From positions 515,808-579,807 of the forward strand of contig NZ_PZJO01000001.1 in NCBI RefSeq assembly GCF_003206575.1: a DNA stretch of 64,000 bases. The letters run 5' to 3'. The DNA is from Salinicola endophyticus. Its GTDB lineage: Bacteria > Pseudomonadota > Gammaproteobacteria > Pseudomonadales > Halomonadaceae. The notes beneath the pieces are model-generated. The model did no database searches, was not told the DNA's origin, and saw only the letters and a list, made by a program, of their open reading frames with translations. A program made the translations under genes and the position numbers. Below are positions 51,300 through 60,321 of this stretch, one piece after another. Each line of letters begins with the position of its first letter. The stretch's first letter is position 1.

Positions 51300-52196
51300 T
51301 CAAAACGCCAGGCGATCGAACCAGTCGACGATAAAGTCTGTCAGCACCCTAAAACGGTTCGGCACATAGTGCATGTGGGGACGCACGATCGAGATCGACG
51401 TATCGCAGGTCGCGTCGCGGTAAGCCTCGAGTACCGGCAGTAGCACGTTATCTTCGATATCCTGCTTCACCAGAAACAGGGGCAGCCAGGCAATACCGTG
51501 CCCTTGCCGGCAAGCCGCATGCAGAGTTTCCAGCGAATTGCAGGAGAAACCGGCGCCAAGCTGAACCCTTTGGCCGCTTGCCGAGGCCAGCCCCCACTGA
51601 TTGAAACTGCCGGCCAGGTTCAGACGAAGGCAGGCGTGGTTGTGCATGTCTTCGGGGCGTTGCGGGGTACCCCGTGCGGCGAGATAAACCGGGCTAGCAC
51701 AGGCCATCCGCCGGTTGGTTGCCAGCTTGCGAGCGACAAGACGCGAGTCTTGCAAGCTGGCGCTGCGGATCGCGAGGTCCACCCCCTCCTGGACGATATC
51801 CACGACGGCATCCGTCAGTGTCAGATCGACCTGCACCTCTGGGTAGCGCTGCATGAACGCGAAAAGGGCCGGCACGACATGCATACGGCCGAGCGCATTC
51901 GATGCCGTCACGCGGATCCGCCCGCGAACCGTGCCTGCGCCTTCGGCCACTTCCGTTTCCACCGCCGTCAGGCGAGCGAGTATGTCGCGCGTTTCGGCGG
52001 CATACAGCTCGCCGGCATTCGTCAATCGAAGGTGACGCGTCGAACGGATGAGAAGCTGTACGCCGAGCCTGTCTTCTAGCGCCGCTATGCGCTTGCTGAC
52101 GGCTGAATGCGTCAGGCCGAGATTGGCCGCAGCCCCAGAAAAACTCCCGGCGCTCAAGATAGCGTGAAATATGGCCATATCGGCTTCATAGCGCAT
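51300..52196 (-). CDS. LysR-family transcriptional regulator
   Basis: 298-aa LysR regulator of the CrgA/AaeR-like group. The helix-turn-helix is FSGAAANLGLTHSAVSKRIAALEDRLG (residues 20-46 region) and GRIRVTASNALGRMHVVPAL begins the effector domain. The start at 52196 gives the standard length; an upstream TTG is the alternative. The gene is divergent from the MFS transporter 152 bp away and is expected to control it. Codon and base use are less GC-biased than in neighbouring genes. Confidence 0.88.
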   Translation of the reverse strand: MRYEADMAIFHAILSAGSFSGAAANLGLTHSAVSKRIAALEDRLGVQLLIRSTRHLRLTNAGELYAAETRDILARLTAVETEVAEGAGTVRGRIRVTASNALGRMHVVPALFAFMQRYPEVQVDLTLTDAVVDIVQEGVDLAIRSASLQDSRLVARKLATNRRMACASPVYLAARGTPQRPEDMHNHACLRLNLAGSFNQWGLASASGQRVQLGAGFSCNSLETLHAACRQGHGIAWLPLFLVKQDIEDNVLLPVLEAYRDATCDTSISIVRPHMHYVPNRFRVLTDFIVDWFDRLAF

Positions 52197-52198
52197 AT

Positions 52199-52213
52199 GT
52201 TCCAAATTAGAAC
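52199..52213. promoter_or_regulatory. Candidate LysR-type operator at the regulator start
   Basis: Perfect inverted repeat GTTC-N7-GAAC that also reads as T-N11-A, the general LysR binding form. It overlaps the 5' end of the LysR transcript, which fits autorepression. Confidence 0.45.
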
Positions 52214-52348
52214 AGGCAATGTGCCGACTCAAGGGGTTATCGGAAGAAATCAGGACTCATAGGATCAAATGGTGCCTGCCAATGGCGCTCGGGGCGTCGG
52301 TATCCCTCTCGCGGGCCAATCGCGCATCAGCAAACAAGGAATGGCTCT

Positions 52349-53536
52349 ATGTCCGCTCGTCTCCTGCAAACCCAGATACCCTCTGACGCCAATCTATTCG
52401 GCATTTTCCGGGCCTTCGGCTTTATCTTGACCGGTGTTCTCGCGTTTGGCCTCGCAACCGGGGGGCTCTTCCCGCTCATCGGACTCAAACTGCAGGATCA
52501 GGGCGCCAGTGATCTTATCATCGGGTTGATCACGTCCGTTTTCTTTGCCGGGACCTTTGCCGGTTCCCTGTTGACCGAGCGGATCATTGCTCGCATACGC
52601 CACATTCGGACCTTTTCATTCCTGGCGGCGACGGCAGGCATCAGCACTATGGCACTGGCCCTGTCGGACGACCCCAAGGTGTGGATACTCATGCGTTTCA
52701 TCACCGGGTTTTGTCTGGGCGGTTACTATGTAGTCATTGAGAGCTGGATCAACTACGCCTCGACGAACCAGACCCGCGCGCGTGGCATGTCGATCTACGA
52801 AGCGGTACGCATGCTGGGTATCGCGATCAGCCCGTTCGTCCTGGGACTGGGCCTCAATGGTCAACCTTACCTCTTGGCTGGATTGCTATTTACGCTAGCG
52901 ATCATCCCGTTGGTGTTCTGTCCCCTGGAAGAACCCGTGCAAAACGAACCCGGGACGCTGCCCTTTGGGCGCCTGCTCTCGCTCGTACCGCTTGGCATGC
53001 TGGCCGCGTTCGTCTCTGGCTCAGTCAATGCGGCGTTCTACGGCATGGCCGGGGTGTATGGGGACAGAGCAGGCCTCGACACCTCGGAGATCGCGATCTT
53101 TATTGGTTCCATGCTGATCGCCCCCACTTTCGCCCACCCCATCATGGGGGCGGCAGCGGATCGTTTTGGGCGGTTGCCCGTGCTCTTCGTCGCATCGGCA
53201 AGCTCGGCGTTGGCGGCGGTCCTGATCGCCACGATGGCGTCAGGATTCTGGGATCTGGTGATATTCAGCTTTCTGCTGGGCGGGTTCAGCCATCCGGTCT
53301 ATTCGCTAGGAGTCGCTTATGTGAACGATAGACTCGATCCCGGCGATTTCGTGCGAGCCGGTGGCGCACTGCTCATCGCCTTCTGCCTGGGCACCACCTT
53401 TGGCCCGACGGCTGCGGCGGCAACCATGGCCCTGACGGGCGACTCGGGCCTGTATCTCTTTATCGCGGGCATTCTCACCCTCGTTGCCTTAAGCGTCGCG
53501 ATGAGTGCGGGAGCCAGCCGCCCTGTCAAACAGTAA
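52349..53536 (+). CDS. MFS transporter (YcaD-like)
   Basis: 395-aa major facilitator with twelve hydrophobic helices. The loop between helices 2 and 3 reads SLLTERIIARIRHIRTF, and GRLPVLF lies after helix 8 (AADRFGRLPVLF), both standard MFS loop motifs. RFITGFCLGGYYVVIESWIN is typical of the YcaD branch. AAGGA precedes the ATG. The substrate is unknown; control by the divergent LysR suggests export of an aromatic or antimicrobial-like compound or import of an acid. Base composition resembles its LysR partner and differs from the neighbours. Confidence 0.86.
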   Translation: MSARLLQTQIPSDANLFGIFRAFGFILTGVLAFGLATGGLFPLIGLKLQDQGASDLIIGLITSVFFAGTFAGSLLTERIIARIRHIRTFSFLAATAGISTMALALSDDPKVWILMRFITGFCLGGYYVVIESWINYASTNQTRARGMSIYEAVRMLGIAISPFVLGLGLNGQPYLLAGLLFTLAIIPLVFCPLEEPVQNEPGTLPFGRLLSLVPLGMLAAFVSGSVNAAFYGMAGVYGDRAGLDTSEIAIFIGSMLIAPTFAHPIMGAAADRFGRLPVLFVASASSALAAVLIATMASGFWDLVIFSFLLGGFSHPVYSLGVAYVNDRLDPGDFVRAGGALLIAFCLGTTFGPTAAAATMALTGDSGLYLFIAGILTLVALSVAMSAGASRPVKQ

Positions 53537-53553
53537 TCGTGTTTCCAACCCTG

Positions 53554-53580
53554 AAAAAACCCCGACCAGTTGGCCGGGGT
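53554..53580 (-). terminator. Rho-independent terminator of the first BCCT gene
   Basis: On the minus strand a 9-bp stem (ACCCCGGCC with GGTCGGGGT, one G-U pair) and a 4-nt loop are followed by six T residues, 22 nt after the betT-like stop codon. Both features of an intrinsic terminator are present. It also insulates the convergent MFS gene. Confidence 0.85.
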
Positions 53581-53602
53581 CGGTATGGCGAGATGCGTAA
53601 AC

Positions 53603-55666
53603 TCAGCTCGGCGGCTGCTCCGGGCTGTCAGGCATGTTGATGCTGCCCGGCTCCTCGCGGTTGAGATGCAGGAACTGCAGATGGCGCTCGTACTGGTCGA
53701 GGATATCGTCGATCACCTGCTCACGGGTGTAGCCGGCCAGGTCGTAACCCTGGCTACCTTCGAGCAGATAGACCTCGAGCCGGTAGTAGCGGCTGCTGCT
53801 GCGCGGCGTGCGCATGGCGAACGAGGGGGTGGCGAACGGATGCGTCCAGATCTGATAGGTGAAGTTCTGCTCGCTGCCAAGGTCGACGTAGAGCGACAGA
53901 TAGTCGTCGTCGTTCTGCGTGCCCTCGCTGATCTGCACCTTCACGCCCTGGCCTTCGAGCTCGTCGCGTACTGCCTCCATCGCCGGACGTCCGGTCTGCT
54001 CGAGGAACTGACACGCCTCGTCGCGGGTGGGGAAGGACATCGCCCGCTTGAGCCGCTTGCGCCAGTCGTAGCCTGCACCGCGGCCACCGGTGGACATGCG
54101 CCCGGAGAGCGACCCCGAGAGGCTGAGCCGGTGGCTATCCTCCTTGAACGCCTCTACCTTCAGCGCCCGGTAGAGCCCGGCCATCATGAAGAAGAGCACG
54201 ACCGAGAACGGCAACCCGGTAATCACCACCGCACTCTGCAGCGTGCTCAGTCCCCCGGCGAGCAGCAGCGACAGGGTCAGTACACCGATCACCGCCGACC
54301 ACAGGATACGCATCCAGATCGGGGCATCGCTGTTGACGTCCTTGAGGATCGAGGTGAAGTTCGACAGCACCAGGGCGCCCGAGTCCCCCGAGGTGACGAA
54401 GAACACGATCGCCAGCACGCTCACCGCGATGGTGGTGAACACCGGCCACGGGTAAGCCTGCAGGAACAGGTAGATGCCCGCCGGCGGGTTGTTCATCACC
54501 TGCTGGCCGAAGTCGTGAGCGCCGTTCATCGCCATGTCCAGCGCGCTGTTACCCAGAATCGACATCCAGATCATCATGAAGGCGATCGGCAGGCTCAGGG
54601 TGCCGGCGACGAAGGTGCGGATGGTACGCCCACGCGAGATACGCGCCAGGAACAGCCCCACGAACGGACCCCAGGCGATCCACCAGGCCCAGAAGAAGAT
54701 CGTCCAGGCGTTGAGCCACTCGGTCGGGCGGTCGAAGGCGTAGGTATTGAACGACAGCGAGACGAAGTCGGAGAGATAGTCGCCGACGTTCATCACCAGC
54801 GCATTGAGCAGGAAGATGGTCTTGCCGGCGAAGAGGACGAACAGCAGCAGCGCGACCGCCAGCAGAATGTTGAACTCCGACAGCCGCCGGATGCCCTTCT
54901 CTACCCCGGTGATCGCGGAGATGGTGGCGAACAGCACGATCATCAGCACCAGAACGGTCTGGGTCCAGACGCTCTCAGTGATGCCGAACATGAAGTCCAG
55001 GCCGTAGTTGAGCTGGATCACGCCGATCCCCAGGCTGGCGGCGATCCCGAACACCGTGCCCAGTACCGCGGCGATATCCACAGCATGGCCGATCGGGCCA
55101 TAGATCTTCTTGCCGAAGATCGGATAGAGCGCGCTCGAGATGGTCAGCGGCAGGTTGTGGCGGTAGCTGAAGAACGCCAGCGACATCCCCACCAGGGTAT
55201 AGATGCCCCAGCCCGAGATGCCCCAGTGCAGAAAGGTCAGCTCCATGGCGTGGCGCGCTGCCATCACCTGGTCGCTGGGCACCTGCGGCGACTGGTAGAA
55301 CTGGGTCAGCGGCTCGGCCAGGGCGAAGAAGATCACCCCGATACCGATGCCGGCGGAGAACAGCATCGCCGACCACGAGAAGATGTTGAAGTCAGGCCTG
55401 GCATGCTCGGGCCCGAGGCGGATCTTGCCGAAGCGCGAGACGCCCAGGAAGATCACGAAAGCGAGATAGATGACGACGGTCAGGAAGTAGTACCAACCGA
55501 AGGTGTTGGAGATCCATCCCAGCAGCGCATTGATGATCTCATTGGCCTGCTGGGTGGCGACCATCGCCCAGATCGAGAAGGCGACGATGCCGATCACCGA
55601 GCCGTAGAACACGACAGGATTGAGTCGGTCCCTGGCTGGTGCGTTATTGTCGTTTTGTGTGTGCAT
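53603..55666 (-). CDS. betT: BCCT-family choline/glycine betaine transporter, copy 1
   Basis: 687-aa Na+- or H+-coupled importer of choline, glycine betaine or ectoine-like osmolytes. Twelve membrane helices contain the BCCT signature WAWWIAWGPFVGLFLARISRGRTIRTF. After the last helix a cytoplasmic tail of about 190 residues follows; such tails sense osmotic strength in BetT-type carriers. The start at 55666 begins MHTQNDNN and matches the paralogue start; earlier in-frame starts are not used. It is a close tandem paralogue of the next gene and ends with the shared MPDSPEQPP tail. A terminator follows. Confidence 0.92.
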   Translation of the reverse strand: MHTQNDNNAPARDRLNPVVFYGSVIGIVAFSIWAMVATQQANEIINALLGWISNTFGWYYFLTVVIYLAFVIFLGVSRFGKIRLGPEHARPDFNIFSWSAMLFSAGIGIGVIFFALAEPLTQFYQSPQVPSDQVMAARHAMELTFLHWGISGWGIYTLVGMSLAFFSYRHNLPLTISSALYPIFGKKIYGPIGHAVDIAAVLGTVFGIAASLGIGVIQLNYGLDFMFGITESVWTQTVLVLMIVLFATISAITGVEKGIRRLSEFNILLAVALLLFVLFAGKTIFLLNALVMNVGDYLSDFVSLSFNTYAFDRPTEWLNAWTIFFWAWWIAWGPFVGLFLARISRGRTIRTFVAGTLSLPIAFMMIWMSILGNSALDMAMNGAHDFGQQVMNNPPAGIYLFLQAYPWPVFTTIAVSVLAIVFFVTSGDSGALVLSNFTSILKDVNSDAPIWMRILWSAVIGVLTLSLLLAGGLSTLQSAVVITGLPFSVVLFFMMAGLYRALKVEAFKEDSHRLSLSGSLSGRMSTGGRGAGYDWRKRLKRAMSFPTRDEACQFLEQTGRPAMEAVRDELEGQGVKVQISEGTQNDDDYLSLYVDLGSEQNFTYQIWTHPFATPSFAMRTPRSSSRYYRLEVYLLEGSQGYDLAGYTREQVIDDILDQYERHLQFLHLNREEPGSINMPDSPEQPPS

Positions 55667-55904
55667 ACGGTGTCCATCCGGTGTCGAAATGACGTCCGAC
55701 CCATCGCGCCCAGCGTGTTTCATGGGCGACGACGAGCCATCGAACGCAGCACGCTGCTCCCGCTGTCCCTCGCGGGCCGCTGCGATCTTGCCTTGAGTTA
55801 AGTCGACTCGGGGCATACCGGCCAGGGCGACTTTCAACGCCCGCCGTCTCCGCGGTCAACGCAACCCGGCGCTACACGGCGAGCCGCCGTGTGAGGCGCC
55901 CAGA

Positions 55905-55945
55905 GACAACGGCCACCACCCTTTGGCAAAGGTGGCGGCCGTGTC
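55905..55945 (-). terminator. Hairpin downstream of the second BCCT gene
   Basis: Directly after the stop codon an imperfect stem pairs GGCCACCACC (55911-55920) with GGTGGCGGCC (55931-55940), extended by GACA/TGTC with one bulge. No U-run follows on the minus strand. It may be a terminator or an RNA barrier that lowers read-through into betT copy 1. Confidence 0.5.
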
Positions 55946-55948
55946 GGT

Positions 55949-58003
55949 TCAAGCCGGAGGCTGCTCGGGGCTGTCGGGCATGGTCACGCTGCCCGGCGCC
56001 TCGCGGCTCATGTGCAGGAAGTGGAGATGGCGCTCGTACTGGTCGAGGATATCCTCGATCACCTGCTCCTGGGTATAGCCCATCAGGTCGTAACCCTGAC
56101 TCCCCTCCAGCAGGTAGACCTCCAGGCGGTAGTAGCGGGCTTGGCCCTGCGGCGCGCGCCGCGCGAACGACGGCGTGGCGAACTGGCGCGTCCAGACCTG
56201 GTAGGTGAAGTTCTGCTCGTCCCCCAGGGAGACATTCAGCGCCAGGTGCGGGTCTTCACCCTTGACCTCCTGCAGCTCGACGCCGACGCCCTGCTGGCGC
56301 AGCCCCTCGCTGACCGCTTCCATCGCCGGATGTACGGTCTCGTCGAGGAAGCGGCGCGCCTGCTTGGCCCCGGGGAAGCTCATCGCCCGCCCCAGACGCT
56401 GGTGCAAGCTACGCGGATTGCGCCCGCCCGCCTGGGTGCGCCCGGAGAGATGCCCGGAGAGGCTGGCGCGCAGACTGTCCTCCTTGTAGCCCTCGACGCG
56501 CAGCGCCTTGAGCAGACCGGCCATCATGAAGAACAGCACGATCGAGAACGGCAGCCCGGTGATCACCACCGCGCTCTGCAGCGCCGAGAGCCCGCCGGCC
56601 ATCAGCAGTGCCAGGGTCAGCACGCCGATCACCGCCGCCCACAGGATACGCATCCAGATCGGTGCGTCGCTGTTGACGTCCTTGAGCCGCGAGGTGAAAT
56701 TCGACAGCACCAGCGCGCCCGAGTCCCCCGAGGTGACGAAGAACACGATCGCCAGAATGGTGGTGACGATGGTGGTCAGCCCGGTCCATGGCAGCGACTC
56801 GAGGAACAGATAGATCGACGAGGCCGGTGTGTTCATCGCCGTATCGCCGAAAGCGCTGGCGCCATTCATCACCATGTCGATGGCGCTGTTACCCATGATC
56901 GACATCCACGCCATCATGAACGCCAGCGGCAGGATCAGCGTACCGGCGACGAACTCACGGATGGTGCGCCCGCGCGAGATACGCGCCAGGAACAGCCCCA
57001 CGAACGGGCCCCAGGCGATCCACCAGGCCCAGAAGAACAGTGTCCACGCATTGAGCCAGTCGGTCGGCGGCGCGAAGGCGTAGGTGTTCATCGATAGATC
57101 GATGAAATGGGAGAAGTAGTCGCCGACGTTGAGCACCAGCGCATTGAGCAGAAACAGCGTCTTGCCGCTGAACAGCACGAACAGCAGCAGTGCCAGCGCC
57201 AGCAGCATGTTGAACTCGGAGAGCCGCCGGATGCCCTTCTCCACCCCGGTCGCCGCCGAGACCGTAGCGAAGAATACGATCATGACCACCAGCGCGGCCT
57301 GCACCAGCGTATTCTCCGGCACGTTGAACATGTAGTTGAGGCCGAAGTTGAGCTGGATCACGCCGATCCCCAGGCTGGTGGCGATCCCGAACACCGTGCC
57401 CAGCACCGCGGCGATATCCACGCTATGCCCGATGGGGCCGTCGATGCGCTTGCCGAAGATCGGATAGAGCGCACTGCGGATGGTCAGCGGCAGATTGTGG
57501 CGATAGCTGAAGAACGCCAGCGACATGCCCACCAGCGTGTAGATCCCCCAACCGGAGAGTCCCCAGTGCAGGAAGGTGATCTCCATGGCGTGGCGCGCCG
57601 CCTGCACTGTGCCCACCTCGCCGTCGGGTGGTGCCAGGAATTGGGTCACCGGCTCGGCAATGCAGAAGAACAGCAGATCGATACCGATACCGGCGGAGAA
57701 CAGCATGGCGGCCCAGGAGACCATGTTGAAGTCGGGCTTGGCGTGCTCCGGCCCTAGCTTGATCTTGCCGAAGCGCGATACCCCGATCACGATCACGAAG
57801 ACCAGATAGATCACCACGGCCAGAAAGTAGTACCAACCGAAGCTCTCGGAGATCCACCCCAGGATGGCGTTGATCACCCCCCCGGCCGATTCGGTGAAGA
57901 GCATGGTCCAGAGCGCGAACAGTACGATCCCGATGGCCGAGCCGTAGAACACTACCGGATTGAGGCGGTCGCGGCTGGCGTCGTCGGTGTGTTGTGGATG
58001 CAT
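55949..58003 (-). CDS. betT: BCCT-family choline/glycine betaine transporter, copy 2
   Basis: 684-aa osmolyte importer. The same BCCT signature (WAWWIAWGPFVGLFLARISRGRTIREF) and a long cytoplasmic C-terminal tail are present, ending MPDSPEQPPA. It is very similar to the next gene through membrane helices and tail, differing most in the loop after helix 3 (GIDLLFFCIAEPVTQFLAPPDGEVG against the copy 1 equivalent). GAGGAT lies before the ATG at 58003. Copy 2 is first in transcription order, and the BetI-like palindrome lies about 140 bp upstream. Confidence 0.92.
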   Translation of the reverse strand: MHPQHTDDASRDRLNPVVFYGSAIGIVLFALWTMLFTESAGGVINAILGWISESFGWYYFLAVVIYLVFVIVIGVSRFGKIKLGPEHAKPDFNMVSWAAMLFSAGIGIDLLFFCIAEPVTQFLAPPDGEVGTVQAARHAMEITFLHWGLSGWGIYTLVGMSLAFFSYRHNLPLTIRSALYPIFGKRIDGPIGHSVDIAAVLGTVFGIATSLGIGVIQLNFGLNYMFNVPENTLVQAALVVMIVFFATVSAATGVEKGIRRLSEFNMLLALALLLFVLFSGKTLFLLNALVLNVGDYFSHFIDLSMNTYAFAPPTDWLNAWTLFFWAWWIAWGPFVGLFLARISRGRTIREFVAGTLILPLAFMMAWMSIMGNSAIDMVMNGASAFGDTAMNTPASSIYLFLESLPWTGLTTIVTTILAIVFFVTSGDSGALVLSNFTSRLKDVNSDAPIWMRILWAAVIGVLTLALLMAGGLSALQSAVVITGLPFSIVLFFMMAGLLKALRVEGYKEDSLRASLSGHLSGRTQAGGRNPRSLHQRLGRAMSFPGAKQARRFLDETVHPAMEAVSEGLRQQGVGVELQEVKGEDPHLALNVSLGDEQNFTYQVWTRQFATPSFARRAPQGQARYYRLEVYLLEGSQGYDLMGYTQEQVIEDILDQYERHLHFLHMSREAPGSVTMPDSPEQPPA

Positions 58004-58138
58004 GAGCGATCCTCGTCGTTGTAGGAGTACAGCGGCAGTCGAGCGTATCCACGACCTATGTCAGACAGTCGTTGGCGAGGCACAGGAGCGCGCGGCGTGG
58101 ATCGACGATGACTGCCAGGTAGACGTCACATGTTTTTA

Positions 58139-58158
58139 TTGATTGACCGTTCAATTAA
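58139..58158. promoter_or_regulatory. Candidate BetI-type (TetR-family) operator
   Basis: Sequence TTGATTGACCGTTCAATTAA is a 20-bp inverted repeat with eight of ten base pairs symmetric. Its core ATTGA-CCGT-TCAAT resembles the ATTGAACGTTCAAT type known for the choline-responsive repressor BetI. The location ahead of betT-like genes supports this; betI itself is not in the window. Confidence 0.6.
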
Positions 58159-58267
58159 AATACGGCGTTATGCTGCGACTTTCAACCGCACCCCCGCTGC
58201 ACTGCCTGCCGCCCGAGCACACCGGCTCCCATCACGCTGGACACCAACCATGGCGGGGCCTGAGGTC

Positions 58268-58302
58268 AAAAAAAGGCGCCTCCCCGCTCGGGGAGGCGCC
58301 TT
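58268..58302 (-). terminator. Rho-independent terminator of the tct operon
   Basis: Perfect 11-bp stem GGCGCCTCCCC (58275-58285) with GGGGAGGCGCC (58290-58300), GCTC loop and a run of seven T residues on the minus strand. It lies about 25 nt after the tctAB stop codon. Confidence 0.95.
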
Positions 58303-58326
58303 GGATCACCGCTGTGGCGCGAGCGT

Positions 58327-60282
58327 TCAGAGACCGATCAGCGCATCCAGCCAGCCGCTGGGGTAGTGCAGGTTGAGCAACGCCTGCATCCCGAGCAGGA
58401 AGGCGGCGATACCGGCAGCGATCGCCAGCGCCATCGACCAGCGCGCCTTGGCCACACCGCGCAGGAACGCAAAGGCCATCAGCGTCGCGGCACTGACGAA
58501 GCCGAGCAGCGACGCCGCCACCACCAGGCCCAGGAGCCCTGCCAACCACAGTAGCGGCTCGCCCAGCGGCTGCGCCTCCCAGCGTGCGCCGCGGCGCCAC
58601 GCTTCCAGGGCGCTCAGCGCCGCCCCCGCGGCCATGATCGTGATCGCCAGGCGCGGGAAGATACCGCCGAGGAAGGAGAGCCCGCTGATGTCGTACCAGG
58701 ACGCCGCGGCCAGCAGCAGAAGCCCCACCACCAGCAGCGTGTCGACGCGCCCGAAGGTAGGCACCGCAGGCGGTTGCTGGGGCGAACTGACGTCGGCGCC
58801 CACCGCCAGCGGTTGGCGCCGACGCAGGAGCCGCTTGAACAGCGGCAGCAGCAGCGCCAGTGCGATCATGCCCAGGATGATCAGCACGCCGGGACGCAGG
58901 AACGCCGACATGCCCTGGAACTGCACGCTCTGATAGAAGTAGGTCTCTGCCCCCGGTGCCAGCACGAAACCGATCAGGAACGCCGGTCGCGACCAGCCGG
59001 CACGCTTGAACAGCACCCCGACAGCGCCCACCGCCAGCAGCGTGTACCAGTCGCCCAGCGAGCGCGTGGCCTGATAGGCGGCGAACAGGATCAGCGTGGT
59101 GATGACCGGCGCCAGCAGCACGAACGGAATTCGCGTCAGTTGCGCCACCGGACGTGCCAGCACCAGGCACAGCGCCGCTCCCAGGATATTGGCCAGCGCC
59201 AGCGACCAGATGATGGTGTAGGTCAGGTCGAGATGGGTGGAGATCATGCTCACACCCGGCTCCAGGCCGAGCAGCAGCAGGCCACCGAGGAAGATCGCCG
59301 CGGTCCCCGACCCCGGCACGCCGAACAGCAGCGTGGGCACCATCGCCCCGCAGGCACAGGCGTTGTTGGCCGACTCCGGCGCGATCACGCCGCGGATATC
59401 GCCCTGGCCGAAGTGCTTCTCGCCCTTCGCCGTTCGTGAGGCGAAAGCGTAGGTCAGCCAGTCGACCACCGAGCCCGCCAGCCCCGGGATGGTACCGATG
59501 ATGCTACCCATACCGGCGCACTTGGCCACCAGCCCGCGGTTGTCGACCACGTCGCGGATCCCCTGGCGCCAGCCATGCCCCAGCGACGTGCGCTCGCGGG
59601 CAATGCTGCCGCGCTGGATCAGCAGGTCGATGATCTCCGGCAGGGCGAAGATCGCCAGGCCCACCACGATCAGCGGCACACCGTCGTAGAGATAGCCCAC
59701 ATCCAGATTGAGTCGGAACTCACCCGTCGCCGGCGCGGTGCCGATCGCTCCGAGCAGCAGCCCCAGACCACACGCCGCCATGCCCTTGAACTGGCTCTCG
59801 CCGGAGAGCACCGCGACCATCGCCAGGCCCAGCAGCGTGAGCACGAACAGCTCCGCCGACGAGAACGCCAGCACCAGCGGCCGGGCGACCAGAATGAAGC
59901 CGGTCAGCACCACCGCCCCGATCACGCCACCGCACAGCGATGAGAGAAAGGCACTGGCCAGGGCCCGTGCCGCCTGCCCTTTCTTGGCCAGCGGAAATCC
60001 ATCCATCACCGTGGCCTGGGAGGCGCTCGAACCGGGTATCCCCAGCAGCACCGAGGTAAAGGTATCGCCGGTGGGGATCACCGCCACCATGCCCATCAGC
60101 ATACCCAGTGCCAGGCCCGGCGACATGCCGTAGAGAAACGGCAGCAGCAGTGCCATACCGGCGATACCGCCCAGGCCGGGGATGATCCCGACCAGCAGCC
60201 CCACCAGCACGCCGAACCCCATGTAGAGCAGATGGGCGCCGCTGAACACCTCGCCCAGGCTCGTCATCAACGCATCGATCAT
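58327..60282 (-). CDS. Tripartite tricarboxylate transporter membrane protein, TctA-TctB fusion
   Basis: 651-aa inner membrane protein. Residues 1-500 are a TctA (DUF112) unit with the pore signature GVLVGLLVGIIPGLGG and its second-half counterpart IIGTIPGLAGSVVD. A linker rich in Pro (SSPQQPPAVPTFGR) leads to a C-terminal ~140-residue four-helix TctB domain. In most systems TctA and TctB are separate proteins. AAGGAG precedes the ATG at 60282. With the TctC protein encoded just upstream it imports a carboxylate driven by Na+ or H+. The terminator follows. Confidence 0.9.
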   Translation of the reverse strand: MIDALMTSLGEVFSGAHLLYMGFGVLVGLLVGIIPGLGGIAGMALLLPFLYGMSPGLALGMLMGMVAVIPTGDTFTSVLLGIPGSSASQATVMDGFPLAKKGQAARALASAFLSSLCGGVIGAVVLTGFILVARPLVLAFSSAELFVLTLLGLAMVAVLSGESQFKGMAACGLGLLLGAIGTAPATGEFRLNLDVGYLYDGVPLIVVGLAIFALPEIIDLLIQRGSIARERTSLGHGWRQGIRDVVDNRGLVAKCAGMGSIIGTIPGLAGSVVDWLTYAFASRTAKGEKHFGQGDIRGVIAPESANNACACGAMVPTLLFGVPGSGTAAIFLGGLLLLGLEPGVSMISTHLDLTYTIIWSLALANILGAALCLVLARPVAQLTRIPFVLLAPVITTLILFAAYQATRSLGDWYTLLAVGAVGVLFKRAGWSRPAFLIGFVLAPGAETYFYQSVQFQGMSAFLRPGVLIILGMIALALLLPLFKRLLRRRQPLAVGADVSSPQQPPAVPTFGRVDTLLVVGLLLLAAASWYDISGLSFLGGIFPRLAITIMAAGAALSALEAWRRGARWEAQPLGEPLLWLAGLLGLVVAASLLGFVSAATLMAFAFLRGVAKARWSMALAIAAGIAAFLLGMQALLNLHYPSGWLDALIGL

Positions 60283-60321
60283 CGTTCTGTCTCCTTGGCC
60301 GGCGTCGGCGCCGGCCCTTGA

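Larger units (their letters stand above)
58004..58326. other. Intergenic region upstream of the BCCT pair
   Basis: 323 nt without a credible gene. It holds the AT-rich BetI-like operator (58139-58158) and the tctAB terminator (58268-58302). The BCCT promoter should lie between the operator and 58003, but no boxes could be assigned with confidence. Confidence 0.5.

Noticed and set aside
53570..55801. Plus-strand open frame of 743 codons opposite betT copy 1
   Set aside because: Composition is dominated by His, Arg, Glu and Gln and it mirrors a strong BCCT gene; a similar mirror frame exists opposite copy 2.
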